NCBI RefSeq assembly: GCF_001559075.2
Contig: NZ_CP014015.2
Coordinates: 4,526,001 to 4,590,000, forward strand
DNA length: 64,000 nt
From: Citrobacter amalonaticus
Lineage (GTDB): Bacteria; Pseudomonadota; Gammaproteobacteria; Enterobacterales; Enterobacteriaceae
Reading direction: 5' to 3'
In this document: piece after piece, positions 25,517 through 34,574 of the stretch
Layout of the letters: each line of letters starts with the position of its first letter
Position numbering within the stretch: the stretch's first letter is position 1
The notes under the pieces: model-generated
Told to the model about the DNA's origin: nothing
The model's input: the letters and a program-made list of their open reading frames with translations, nothing else
The model's database searches: none
Made by a program: the position numbers and the translations under genes

Positions 25517-28054
25517 TTAGCCACATATATGACTAAAACGTTGAATGGCATTTTCCTGCCCGCCTTCCTGAACGGGGGCCAGCATGTAACTCACAGAGCA
25601 AGATGAACCGGCGTCATCCCCCCACTTCACACGCAACTGCCCTTTCGGGTTTGCTACACGGGCATAAATAACACTACCCTGGGCAACAATACCGACGCTG
25701 TGATCGTGTTCATCGAACACTTCAGCGCCGAAAGGCAGCGGACTCCCCTTCAGCGTTGAGCTGATCAGAATGGGCGTTCCTTTGTCAGCATTGAACGTTA
25801 CTTTCACCACCGCGCCATAGCGAGGTACAATTTTTTGCGAGGTGTTATCCAGTTCTATATTGCGCGAGGTTCCTTTCGGATCAATGACCACATCGTTCAT
25901 CTGATAAGGGTTCGATGCTGGCAATAGGGCATATCCAAAACGATCGACTGAAACACCGGGATATGAGGGGACAGTGGCCCCTTCCGCGCCTTTGGCTTCC
26001 ACCAGCGTAAAAGTATCGCTGGTGTATGGTGACGCGGTGATCCCGCCGGAATGCGCCACCAGCGAACCGGACATCCCCAGCGATGCGCTATGATAGTCAG
26101 GACCTTTACTGTAGCTGCCGCTGAGTTGAGAAATGGCACCACGATACGATCCCCCGAAGCTGCCAGAACTCCCTGCGTTGCTGTCATGCGACCCGCTGAC
26201 GTTCCAGGTGTACTGGTTAGTCGCCCCGGCATTCCCCGAGATCACCGCCTGTTCGTTTGACCCGCCTTCCGTGTCCTGGTTGTAACTGAGACTCATCTGC
26301 GGCGCATAGGTGCTACTGTGACTTTCCCACAGCGGAAATGACAAATTCAGATAGTAGCTGATCTGGCTTTCTCCCCACGCATCCTGGCTGCGGCTGACAT
26401 TGATGCTGTAATTCAGTTGGTTATAGCGATTGGAATAGCCAAACTGATACTGGCGGTTAAAATTATCCTGATTCCAGTAATCTTCCAGAGATCCGCTGAG
26501 ATAGATTTGTCCCCATTCATCCGGCAGCCCCTGACTGATCGTCACCGTAAAACGATTCTTCTGTCTCTGGATGGTATTGGGGTCTTCGCCATCATGAATC
26601 GCCTGAATACTCTCCATTGCAGTCATATAGTCCATGTAACCGCTGCTGGAGAAGCGATAAGCCGCAAGCGTGATGTTGCTGTTTGTCTCAGTAACCAGTT
26701 TGCTGTAACTCAGCTGATAACTTTGCCCTGACAGTTTCTTGTTCTGAGGCGACGGCAAACGGGCTTCAGATTGCGTGATGTCAAAAGCCAGTGCGCCAAT
26801 CGACATTCCCAGCGCAGCCCCCAGTTTTACGGCCAGATAATCCTGGTTGGCCTGTACTCCGCCATAGCCGGTAAGGGTATTGCTGAACCCACGCTGATAG
26901 GTCGCTTCAAGCAGCGAGGGATCGTTCGGCACGTTATCACTGCGCAATTTACCGGCACTGAGGCTGTAGCGTTGGCTGCCTGACCTCAATAGCTGTGACA
27001 CCGCAGCATAAGGAATGGAGTAATTTTGCTGTGACCCATCAGCCTCCTCTATGGTGACATCAAGATTGCCGCCATATCCCGTAGGGTAAAGATCGTTAAT
27101 GACAAACGCGCCCGGAGAAACGGTTGTTTCATAAATTGTTGCGCCCCCCTGTTTAACCGTCACTTTGGCGTTGGTTTTCGCAATGCCGCGAATTTCTGGG
27201 GCATAACCACGTTGCGACTCCGGCAGCATACGCTCATCACTAGAGACCTGAATCCCGGTAATCGGAACCGTATCGAAAAGTTGCCCGCTGGTATTGGACT
27301 GCCCAACCAGCATACGTCCGGATATCCGCGGTAAATCGTGCTGGAGATAGGTATTGAGAACGGTATACCGCCCTCCAGTCCCATTCGCCCAGTTGTACGA
27401 TCCATTGTGGCGAAGATACCAGGATCCGATGTTCAGTCCGCTGTTAATGGATGAATAATATGTTTTAGATTCATACCCATTACTTTGCGATTGATAGGCA
27501 TTCATGTTGTAACTCAGCATCAGCGCCGGGATACCACTGTCCCACATGGAAGACGGTACCGATCCTCTAGGCTGAGTATTGATATAAATTTGCGGGACAG
27601 AAATATTCAACTGCTGAGCCTGGTTATCAAATTCCAGAGTGGCTTCAGGAATGATTTTTTTCATGTCGACGCATTGCGCATCTGCTGTTAACGAATCCCA
27701 CTGGTTAACGCTAATTCGATCTTTGTTAAAATTGATCAAATTCAGTACCGCGACGGGAATGCATGGCGTGACTTTTTTACTGTCTGTCGTTTTAAACTCG
27801 ACTTCAGCCACTGTCAGTAAATGTTTATTAAGCGTAACCCCTACTTTGTAAACACCAGGCAGGACATATGTACCCTTGGCGAAACGGCTGAGATCGACCG
27901 ACTGCCCAACTGGCAGCTTTACAAAAGATGACTCGAATTCGATATCATCTCCATCTGATGGTGCCGTAACCTCACCAGGCGTTGCAGCCAGGGAATATTG
28001 CACAACAAAAATATTGACAGCTAAAAAAAATATAAAAGAGAATAATATTGTCAT
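25517..28054 (-). CDS. Outer-membrane fimbrial usher, operon II
   Basis: An 845-residue FimD/PapC-family usher with signal peptide (MTILFSFIFFLAVNIFVVQY, then SLAA). It has an N-terminal chaperone-binding domain (VDLSRFAKGTYVLPGVYKVGV), the barrel, and C-terminal domains ending AIQRFSHICG. It shares extended segments with the operon I usher, such as QRGYAPEIRGIAKTNAKVTV and VEAKGAEGA, so the operons arose by duplication or are close relatives. ATG at 28052-28054. Confidence 0.92.
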   Translation of the reverse strand: MTILFSFIFFLAVNIFVVQYSLAATPGEVTAPSDGDDIEFESSFVKLPVGQSVDLSRFAKGTYVLPGVYKVGVTLNKHLLTVAEVEFKTTDSKKVTPCIPVAVLNLINFNKDRISVNQWDSLTADAQCVDMKKIIPEATLEFDNQAQQLNISVPQIYINTQPRGSVPSSMWDSGIPALMLSYNMNAYQSQSNGYESKTYYSSINSGLNIGSWYLRHNGSYNWANGTGGRYTVLNTYLQHDLPRISGRMLVGQSNTSGQLFDTVPITGIQVSSDERMLPESQRGYAPEIRGIAKTNAKVTVKQGGATIYETTVSPGAFVINDLYPTGYGGNLDVTIEEADGSQQNYSIPYAAVSQLLRSGSQRYSLSAGKLRSDNVPNDPSLLEATYQRGFSNTLTGYGGVQANQDYLAVKLGAALGMSIGALAFDITQSEARLPSPQNKKLSGQSYQLSYSKLVTETNSNITLAAYRFSSSGYMDYMTAMESIQAIHDGEDPNTIQRQKNRFTVTISQGLPDEWGQIYLSGSLEDYWNQDNFNRQYQFGYSNRYNQLNYSINVSRSQDAWGESQISYYLNLSFPLWESHSSTYAPQMSLSYNQDTEGGSNEQAVISGNAGATNQYTWNVSGSHDSNAGSSGSFGGSYRGAISQLSGSYSKGPDYHSASLGMSGSLVAHSGGITASPYTSDTFTLVEAKGAEGATVPSYPGVSVDRFGYALLPASNPYQMNDVVIDPKGTSRNIELDNTSQKIVPRYGAVVKVTFNADKGTPILISSTLKGSPLPFGAEVFDEHDHSVGIVAQGSVIYARVANPKGQLRVKWGDDAGSSCSVSYMLAPVQEGGQENAIQRFSHICG

Positions 28055-28121
28055 AATAGTCGCTACCAGAGGCAGAAAGCTGAACTACTGAATCTGCTTA
28101 TGTTTTACCGGAGCACCATAA

Positions 28122-28829
28122 TCATTTAATGACGTAAAACTGAGTGAATGAATATCCCTGACAGCTTACATTATTAAAATGGACATTATCCGAAGCGCCG
28201 GGGGCGATCATGTCACCCTCTGCGACATACTTCTTTCCATCTTCTGAATAGGTAACGGTCCCCAGAGTCACGTAATAAGCGGTCGGGTTATTTACCGTCA
28301 CGCCACCATTACTGAGACTCCACTTTAATTGTTCTGGAGCATCCTCAGCATTTCCCGGCAATCCCTGTGGACGATAAAAAAGCTTAACCCTCGTCCGAAA
28401 GGCGATGCTGAGGTGGTTGGGCTGTTCATTATTTTTCGACCTGGCGGGAATTTCCAGCACGTTCAGATAAAAAACAGATTCCTTATTAGAGGATAGCTTT
28501 TTCCCGTCAACCAGGCTAATCCGCAACGTTTGTCCTTTTCCTGCATCTACACGAGTAATCGGAGGCGTTAAAATAAACGGCGAGATGATTTTATCCGGCG
28601 TGTCAGACAGATTCCCCATATCAATCCAGCTTTGTACCAGCACAGGGTTAGCACCTGTATTTTTCATATTCACCGTGACTTCGCGTTGCTCAGCGGAATA
28701 AACCACTCGAGTTCCATTCAACACCATCCCGGCACAGGAAAGAGTGCTATAACTCCCTGTTATCATCCATGAAAAAGCAATAACGATGAATTTCCGATTA
28801 AATTTTTGGGGATTCATAGAAACTAACAT
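28122..28829 (-). CDS. Periplasmic fimbrial chaperone, operon II
   Basis: A 235-residue PapD-like chaperone. It has a signal peptide (about 1-32), the strand MVLNGTRVVYSAEQREVTVN, the motif VLVQSWIDMGN and the F1-G1 segment FRTRVKLFYRPQGLPGN. It is clearly paralogous to the operon I chaperone. The first ATG (28829) is given; a second, four codons later, is possible. It precedes the usher by 67 bp. Confidence 0.92.
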   Translation of the reverse strand: MLVSMNPQKFNRKFIVIAFSWMITGSYSTLSCAGMVLNGTRVVYSAEQREVTVNMKNTGANPVLVQSWIDMGNLSDTPDKIISPFILTPPITRVDAGKGQTLRISLVDGKKLSSNKESVFYLNVLEIPARSKNNEQPNHLSIAFRTRVKLFYRPQGLPGNAEDAPEQLKWSLSNGGVTVNNPTAYYVTLGTVTYSEDGKKYVAEGDMIAPGASDNVHFNNVSCQGYSFTQFYVIK

Positions 28830-28861
28830 TCTTTTATAACACTCTACATAAATGGATATGT

Positions 28862-29425
28862 TTATTTATACATCAGTGAATAAACGACGGTCCCTTTCAC
28901 TGTACCCCCCGCCAGTGTTCCTCCGGCATTTTTATAATATTCGACGGAGAAAGGTAATATTCCGCCTTTAGAAGCATCGGGTGTAATATACTCAGCATCA
29001 TTTAGTTGGCTTGAATCACCTACATTAATGACATTCGCTTTACTGTCCAGCAGTTGCAGACTAACCCCTGTCGCAGTCCCCGTATTGAGTAACCGTCCGG
29101 TATTGCTATCGACATTGGCGCCCGGTTCAAAAAAAGCGGCAACCTTTGTATCCGGGTCAGTAAGAGTACAGTTAGTCAACACCAGTGAAAATTCCGTACG
29201 CCCTGCGGTATCACCATCATTTGTAAAATCGGTGATTGAAGATTCCGGCATACTGACGACACCACTGCCGTCGGCCCCTTTGCCATCAACTGCAGCAGCA
29301 CACGTTGAGGAAGTAATGCTGCCATTGAAGGTAATGGTACCAGTAGAAGCCGCAATAGAAATACCCGAAACAGCGCAGCACGCAGACGCAATCAAGCCCA
29401 CTTTAAACAGCGTAAAAAGTTTCAT
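28862..29425 (-). CDS. Major fimbrial subunit, operon II
   Basis: A 187-residue pilin with signal peptide (MKLFTLFKVGLIASACCAVS, then GISIAAS). The mature N-terminus TGTITFNGSITSSTCAAAVD has the first cysteine, the second is in LTNCTLTDP, and it ends GTVVYSLMYK. AAAAAGGAATTAATAAA precedes the ATG, giving a good ribosome-binding site. It is the first gene of operon II and equal in length to the operon I subunit. Confidence 0.9.
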   Translation of the reverse strand: MKLFTLFKVGLIASACCAVSGISIAASTGTITFNGSITSSTCAAAVDGKGADGSGVVSMPESSITDFTNDGDTAGRTEFSLVLTNCTLTDPDTKVAAFFEPGANVDSNTGRLLNTGTATGVSLQLLDSKANVINVGDSSQLNDAEYITPDASKGGILPFSVEYYKNAGGTLAGGTVKGTVVYSLMYK

Positions 29426-29607
29426 TTTATTAATTCCTTTTTAAAATAACATTCTTATCATTCGCGCAATGCAGAACTGGCTTATGCTTAATCCATTATT
29501 ATTACACGGACAGTAAAGATGTCGATGGAACAGATAACACTAACGCATAACCAGCTAGTCAAACTAAACCTATTAAATTCAAGATACTTCTGCAACGCTC
29601 GAAGAAT

Positions 29608-29635
29608 ATTATATTTCGATGTAAAATCGTAACAA
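29608..29635 (-). promoter_or_regulatory. Sigma-70 promoter of fimbrial operon II
   Basis: On the minus strand TTGTTA (29630-29635) and a perfect TATAAT (29608-29613) are separated by 16 bp, the same spacing as at operon I. The surrounding 60 bp align with 24191-24248. The predicted leader is about 175 nt. Confidence 0.68.
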
Positions 29636-29644
29636 TATCTTATC

Positions 29645-29660
29645 AGTCCAATTTTGGACT
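29645..29660. promoter_or_regulatory. Palindromic operator candidate, operon II
   Basis: AGTCCA-ATTT-TGGACT is a perfect 6-4-6 inverted repeat upstream of the -35 hexamer, equivalent to 24235-24248. Confidence 0.6.
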
Positions 29661-30053
29661 AATGTATTTTTACATTTAAAATAATTGCTATTTCGTGCAG
29701 TTCAACGATTATTTCTTGCCATCCCTTTCGGAAAAAATATATCCCTATATTATTTTTTTGTTGTGCTTGATTGTTAAAACCAACAGTTTTTTAACAAAAT
29801 ACACAAACTGTGCAGGTTCAATGTTCATTCTGTATTTTCGCTTACCGCATCCGAATGACGTCGTTCAGATCCAGAAACACGCTTAGGCTCCCCCCCCTCT
29901 CCCACCGCATCATGATGAAATGCGTGGTCTCCCGCAGAAATACGGGGTAACGAGTGATGAGGTTGGATCAGTTCGGTGGACAGTCACTGTTATAATGCCG
30001 CCTTTCTTCTCTGGTACCGGGCGTCGTGATTCCCGGGGCTTTGTAAAAACAAC

Positions 30054-30084
30054 GTGACAATTCACGCACAGAGTGGGCTATAAT
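30054..30084 (+). promoter_or_regulatory. Probable fabI promoter
   Basis: A perfect -10 hexamer TATAAT stands at 30079-30084. The best -35 is GTGACA or TGACAA at 30054-30060 with an 18-19 bp spacer, so this half is weak. The predicted leader is about 80 nt. Confidence 0.5.
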
Positions 30085-30173
30085 TTCGTTTTGCTCTCTA
30101 TTCGATTCTGGCTTCATGGCTGTAATCGCATGAATACAAAGCTAAAACAAGCAATAACATAAGGATTTAAGCT

Positions 30174-30962
30174 ATGGGTTTTCTTTCCGGTAAGCGTATT
30201 CTGGTAACCGGTCTTGCCAGCAAACTGTCCATCGCCTACGGTATCGCTCAGGCGATGCACCGCGAAGGCGCGGAACTGGCATTCACCTACCAGAACGACA
30301 AACTGAAAGGCCGCGTGGAAGAATTTGCTGCTCAACTGGGTTCAAACATCGTTCTGCAATGCGATGTTGCAGAAGACGAAAGCATCGACACCATGTTCGC
30401 AGAGCTGGCCAAAGCCTGGCCGAAATTTGACGGTTTCGTTCACTCGATCGGTTTTGCCCCTGGCGATCAGCTGGACGGCGACTACGTGAACGCGGTCACC
30501 CGCGAAGGCTTTAAAATCGCTCACGACATCAGCTCCTACAGCTTTGTGGCAATGGCGAAAGCCTGCCGTTCTATGCTGAATCCGGGTTCTGCCCTGCTGA
30601 CCCTCTCCTACCTGGGTGCTGAGCGCGCGATCCCGAACTACAACGTAATGGGTCTGGCAAAAGCGTCTCTGGAAGCGAACGTTCGTTATATGGCGAACGC
30701 GATGGGTCCGGAAGGTGTACGTGTTAACGCCATCTCTGCGGGTCCGATCCGTACTCTGGCAGCATCCGGTATCAAAGATTTCCGTAAAATGCTGGCGCAT
30801 TGCGAAGCGGTGACCCCGATTCGTCGTACCGTGACTATCGAAGATGTGGGCAACTCAGCCGCCTTCCTGTGCTCCGATCTGTCCGGCGGTATCTCTGGTG
30901 AAGTGGTTCACGTTGACGGCGGCTTCAGCATCGCTGCAATGAACGAACTGGAACTGAAATAA
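30174..30962 (+). CDS. fabI: FabI, enoyl-ACP reductase (NADH)
   Basis: A 262-residue short-chain-dehydrogenase-fold enzyme that reduces trans-2-enoyl-ACP in the last step of fatty acid elongation; it is the triclosan target. The NADH-binding segment is GLASKLSIAYGIA (about 13-25). The catalytic residues Y146, Y156 and K163 are all present. G93 is wild type (SIGFAP), so no known triclosan-resistance change is seen at that site. It starts with ATG after AAGGA and is transcribed alone, followed by a GC-rich hairpin. Confidence 0.97.
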   Translation: MGFLSGKRILVTGLASKLSIAYGIAQAMHREGAELAFTYQNDKLKGRVEEFAAQLGSNIVLQCDVAEDESIDTMFAELAKAWPKFDGFVHSIGFAPGDQLDGDYVNAVTREGFKIAHDISSYSFVAMAKACRSMLNPGSALLTLSYLGAERAIPNYNVMGLAKASLEANVRYMANAMGPEGVRVNAISAGPIRTLAASGIKDFRKMLAHCEAVTPIRRTVTIEDVGNSAAFLCSDLSGGISGEVVHVDGGFSIAAMNELELK

Positions 30963-30978
30963 TCGTTCCGACTTCCCC

Positions 30979-31003
30979 CATGGGCGGCGCCCTGCCGCCC
31001 ATG
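30979..31003. terminator. GC-rich hairpin after fabI
   Basis: A perfect 10-bp stem, CATGGGCGGC with GCCGCCCATG, encloses a 5-nt loop beginning 16 bp after the fabI stop. The downstream bases (CTCTAAAG) lack a T run, so it may stabilise the mRNA end rather than terminate by itself. Confidence 0.5.
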
Positions 31004-31163
31004 CTCTAAAGCCTTCCCCCGCAATATAGCTTTTTGATCTTTGTTATCACGCAACAATCTTTCATCCCTTCCCCCGCTTACGCCAGGATAAAGCAGCGAA
31101 AACGATCCGGCGTGATTCGACGACGACGTGTCCGGGTCGCCACATACAGACCAAGGAACGCCC

Positions 31164-32303
31164 ATGGAACAACGCCGACTCAACGGCAAAAGCCACTGGT
31201 ATCATGAAACCCAGTCCAGCACCGGCCCGCAGGACGTGTTGCCGCTGGTGCCCGAAGCCGCACACGTTGATGACCGCTTTCTGTTGGATTTGGTGATCCC
31301 TGAAGACGCGCTTTTACCCTTTCAGTCCTGGCTGCAACCGGCCCGCCATCTTGCTCACGAACTGTTCCCTGACTCCGTTTTACTGAACCGCCTGCATACC
31401 TTTAGCGCCTACGAGCGCATGAGTACCGCGTTAACGGTCGCCCAGGTGTATGGCGTACAGCGGCTTTGCAACCACTATGCCGCCCGTTTGACGCCGCTTC
31501 CCGGCCCGGATTCGTCACGTGAGAGTAATCACCGGCTGGCGCAGATTACTCAGTACGCGCGCCAGCTTGCCAGTTCACCCTCGGTGATTGATAACCGCGC
31601 GCGCCAGCATTTATGCGACGTTGGCCTCTCCGCCTGGGATATTGCATTGATGAACCAAATCATTGGCTATATCGGTTTTCAGGCGCGTGTCGTCGCTACG
31701 TTTCAGGCATGGCTGGGGCAACCGGTACGCTGGGTACCGGGTCTGGACACGCAATCATTCGCCGACGTATCTCTGTTCCAGCAACCCGATGCCGTCTGGC
31801 ATTCAGCACACGAACAGGTCGAACTGCGCTATGCAACGGCAGAACAGTTAGAGTGTCTGTCGTGTTATCAGCCAATCGCCGCCCTTCAGCCCATCGCCCC
31901 TAATCTGGTTCACCAACCGACGCTGCTTACTCTGCTCGGTACCCTGCTTAAAAGTACATTGTCTATTGAGTCCCCCGCGCATGGTTTCACCACGCTGCTG
32001 ACATCGCGAATTAACGGCAGTGCAAGCTGCTTTAACCAACAGGTGACGTCACCGGAAATCGCCGACTTACTGCGCCAGAGCGAACACGAAATAGAACGTC
32101 GGGAACGACAGCAGCCGGTTGAGCGTCCGCTGTTCCAGGCGATACAATTGTTGACGCGCGCACCTGACCGTTTCAGTGCCGCGCAGTTCAACCCGTTCAG
32201 CGAGTCCTGTGCCTCCGTTGAACAGGCAATCAACCTGCTGGTCTGGTCGGGGTTATGCGGATGGCTGAATCGTCTGAAAATCGCGCTGGGTGAGACACAT
32301 TAA
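31164..32303 (+). CDS. yciW: YciW, CMD-domain/peroxidase-like protein
   Basis: A 379-residue protein orthologous to E. coli YciW (MEQRRLNGKSHWYHETQSS). ATG 31164 has AAGGAA seven bases upstream and was chosen over an in-frame start 12 codons earlier. The middle (about 60-190) resembles the carboxymuconolactone-decarboxylase/AhpD-like helical fold, but a canonical CxxC pair is not apparent. In E. coli the gene is reported to be CysB-controlled and linked to cysteine metabolism. Its reaction is unknown. It sits between fabI and rnb as in E. coli. Confidence 0.88.
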   Translation: MEQRRLNGKSHWYHETQSSTGPQDVLPLVPEAAHVDDRFLLDLVIPEDALLPFQSWLQPARHLAHELFPDSVLLNRLHTFSAYERMSTALTVAQVYGVQRLCNHYAARLTPLPGPDSSRESNHRLAQITQYARQLASSPSVIDNRARQHLCDVGLSAWDIALMNQIIGYIGFQARVVATFQAWLGQPVRWVPGLDTQSFADVSLFQQPDAVWHSAHEQVELRYATAEQLECLSCYQPIAALQPIAPNLVHQPTLLTLLGTLLKSTLSIESPAHGFTTLLTSRINGSASCFNQQVTSPEIADLLRQSEHEIERRERQQPVERPLFQAIQLLTRAPDRFSAAQFNPFSESCASVEQAINLLVWSGLCGWLNRLKIALGETH

Positions 32304-32392
32304 CCCTTGCATTGTCATAAAGAGCGCTTGCCGCATCAGGTACTTTCGCGTAAAACTGTCAGCCGCTCTTATGGCCACGAAAATAGACAAAT

Positions 32393-34327
32393 ATGTTTCA
32401 GGACAACCCGCTGCTAGCGCAGCTTAAACAGCAACTGCATTCCCAGACGCCACGTGCTGAAGGGGTGGTAAAAGCCACGGAAAAAGGCTTTGGCTTCCTG
32501 GAAGTCGATGCGCAAAAAAGTTATTTCATTCCACCACCGCAGATGAAAAAAGTGATGCATGGCGACCGTATCATCGCCGTCATTCACACTGAAAAAGATC
32601 GTGAATCTGCGGAGCCGGAAGAGCTGGTTGAGCCGTTCCTGACCCGCTTTGTCGGTAAAGTGCAGGGTAAGAACGATCGCCTGTCCATCGTGCCGGATCA
32701 TCCGCTGTTGAAAGACGCCATTCCCTGCCGCGCCGCACGCGGGGTGGAGCATGAATTTAAAGAGGGTGACTGGGCCGTTGCTGAAATGCGCCGTCATCCG
32801 CTTAAAGGCGATCGCACCTTCTACGCCGAATTAACCCAGTTCATCACGTTCGCTGACGACCACTTCGTACCGTGGTGGGTCACCCTGGCGCGGCATAATC
32901 TTGAAAAAGAAGCGCCGGATGGCGTAGCGACGGAAATGCTGGATGAAGGACTGGAACGTCAGGATCTGACGGCGCTGAATTTCGTCACTATCGACAGCGC
33001 CAGCACGGAAGATATGGACGATGCGCTGTATGCCGAAGAACGGGCTGACGGCAAACTGCAACTGACCGTGGCGATTGCCGATCCTACCGCCTGGATCGCC
33101 GAAGGCAGCAAACTGGATAACGCCGCGAAAATCCGGGCGTTCACCAACTATCTGCCGGGCTTCAACATTCCCATGTTGCCACGCGAACTGTCTGACGACC
33201 TCTGCTCACTGCGTGCCAATGAAGTGCGCCCGGTGCTCGCCTGTCGCATGACCATTGCCGCTGACGGCACCATTGAAGATGACATCACGTTCTTCGCCGC
33301 CACCATTGAGTCGAAAGCAAAACTGGCTTATGACAACGTCTCTGACTGGCTGGAAAACAGCGGTAGCTGGCAGCCTGAAAGTGAAGAAATTGCCCGGCAG
33401 ATTCGTCTGCTGCAGCGTATCTGCCTGAGCCGCGGCGAGTGGCGTCATCAGCATGCACTGGTGTTTAAAGATCGCCCTGACTACCGCTTCATTCTCGGCG
33501 AAAAAGGCGAAGTGCTGGATATCGTCGCAGAACCGCGTCGCATCGCGAACCGGATTGTCGAAGAGTGCATGATTGCGGCCAACATCTGCGCCGCACGCGT
33601 GCTGCGCGACAAACTCGGCTTTGGCATTTACAACGTTCATCTGGGCTTTGACCCGGCCAATGCCGATGCGCTGGCCGCGCTGCTGCAATCCCACGGAATG
33701 CATGTGAACGCCGAAGAGGTACTGACTCTGGAAGGCTTCTGCAAGCTGCGTCGTGAACTGGATGCGCAACCGTCGGGCTTCCTTGACAGCCGTATTCGTC
33801 GCTTCCAGTCCTTTGCGGAAATCAGCATTGAGCCGGGTCCGCACTTCGGGTTGGGTCTGGAGGCTTACGCCACCTGGACTTCACCGATTCGTAAGTATGG
33901 CGATATGATCAACCATCGCCTGCTGAAAGCGGTCATCAAAGGTGAAAGCATTGACCGTCCGCAGGAAGAGATCACCGTGCAGATGGCTGAGCGCCGTCGC
34001 CTGAACCGCATGGCGGAACGCGATGTTGGCGACTGGTTATATGCCCGTTTTCTGAGTGATAAAGCCGGCACGGATACCCGCTTCGCGGCGGAAATCATCG
34101 ATGTCAGCCGTGGCGGGATGCGTGTACGTCTGGTGGATAACGGCGCGGTTGCCTTTATCCCTGCGCCATTCCTGCATGCGGTGCGCGATGAACTGGTTTG
34201 TAGCCAGGAGAGCGGCACCATCCAGATCAAAGGCGAAACCGTCTATAAAGTGACGGATGTGATTGATGTCACCATTGCCGAAGTGCGGATGGAAACCCGC
34301 AGCATCATCGCCCGTCCTGCCGCCTGA
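32393..34327 (+). CDS. rnb: RNase II
   Basis: A 644-residue processive 3'-5' exoribonuclease that degrades unstructured mRNA. It has two N-terminal cold-shock domains (about 1-170), the catalytic RNB domain with Mg2+-binding D201, D207, D209 and D210 (IDSASTEDMDDAL), and a C-terminal S1 domain (about 555-644). Length and active-site numbering equal those of E. coli. A strong terminator follows. Confidence 0.97.
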   Translation: MFQDNPLLAQLKQQLHSQTPRAEGVVKATEKGFGFLEVDAQKSYFIPPPQMKKVMHGDRIIAVIHTEKDRESAEPEELVEPFLTRFVGKVQGKNDRLSIVPDHPLLKDAIPCRAARGVEHEFKEGDWAVAEMRRHPLKGDRTFYAELTQFITFADDHFVPWWVTLARHNLEKEAPDGVATEMLDEGLERQDLTALNFVTIDSASTEDMDDALYAEERADGKLQLTVAIADPTAWIAEGSKLDNAAKIRAFTNYLPGFNIPMLPRELSDDLCSLRANEVRPVLACRMTIAADGTIEDDITFFAATIESKAKLAYDNVSDWLENSGSWQPESEEIARQIRLLQRICLSRGEWRHQHALVFKDRPDYRFILGEKGEVLDIVAEPRRIANRIVEECMIAANICAARVLRDKLGFGIYNVHLGFDPANADALAALLQSHGMHVNAEEVLTLEGFCKLRRELDAQPSGFLDSRIRRFQSFAEISIEPGPHFGLGLEAYATWTSPIRKYGDMINHRLLKAVIKGESIDRPQEEITVQMAERRRLNRMAERDVGDWLYARFLSDKAGTDTRFAAEIIDVSRGGMRVRLVDNGAVAFIPAPFLHAVRDELVCSQESGTIQIKGETVYKVTDVIDVTIAEVRMETRSIIARPAA

Positions 34328-34340
34328 CGACCTGCCCTGT

Positions 34341-34376
34341 AACGGCCTTTTCTTTTAAGGAAAGGCCGTTTTCTTT
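34341..34376 (+). terminator. Rho-independent terminator of rnb
   Basis: AACGGCCTTT (34341-34350) pairs with AAAGGCCGTT (34361-34370), followed by a T-rich tract. Confidence 0.88.
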
Positions 34377-34574
34377 CCCCCAAATCGCCATTCTCTCACT
34401 ACACTCTGACTGTCAGCCGGATATATTTTCAACAGCGCCTATGCTTTTTCCCGGATCTGAATTACAAATAAATACATAAACAAAACAAGATGTTCAGCTA
34501 CCGTAATTGTTAATTAACGCTGGCTAATCCCTTCCATTAAGGGTTTTCGCGCTTTAAACGGGAGGGTGTTCATT

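Larger units (their letters stand above)
29426..30173. other. 748-bp region between the fimbrial island and fabI
   Basis: No gene I can support. It holds the operon II promoter (29608-29635) and palindrome (29645-29660), an AT-rich stretch to about 29870, and then a shift to higher GC at about 29880, marking the island edge. A bulged hairpin sits near 29898-29927. The fabI promoter region follows. E. coli has ycjD near fabI; I see no trace of it here. Confidence 0.6.

Noticed and set aside
29695..29886. 63-codon ORF between the fimbrial island and fabI
   Set aside because: AT-rich, hydrophobic by chance, no ribosome-binding site and no recognisable family; it lies in the promoter-flank region.
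31128..31163. Longer yciW start
   Set aside because: The ATG at 31164 has a good AAGGAA site and matches the E. coli start; the extra 12 codons do not.
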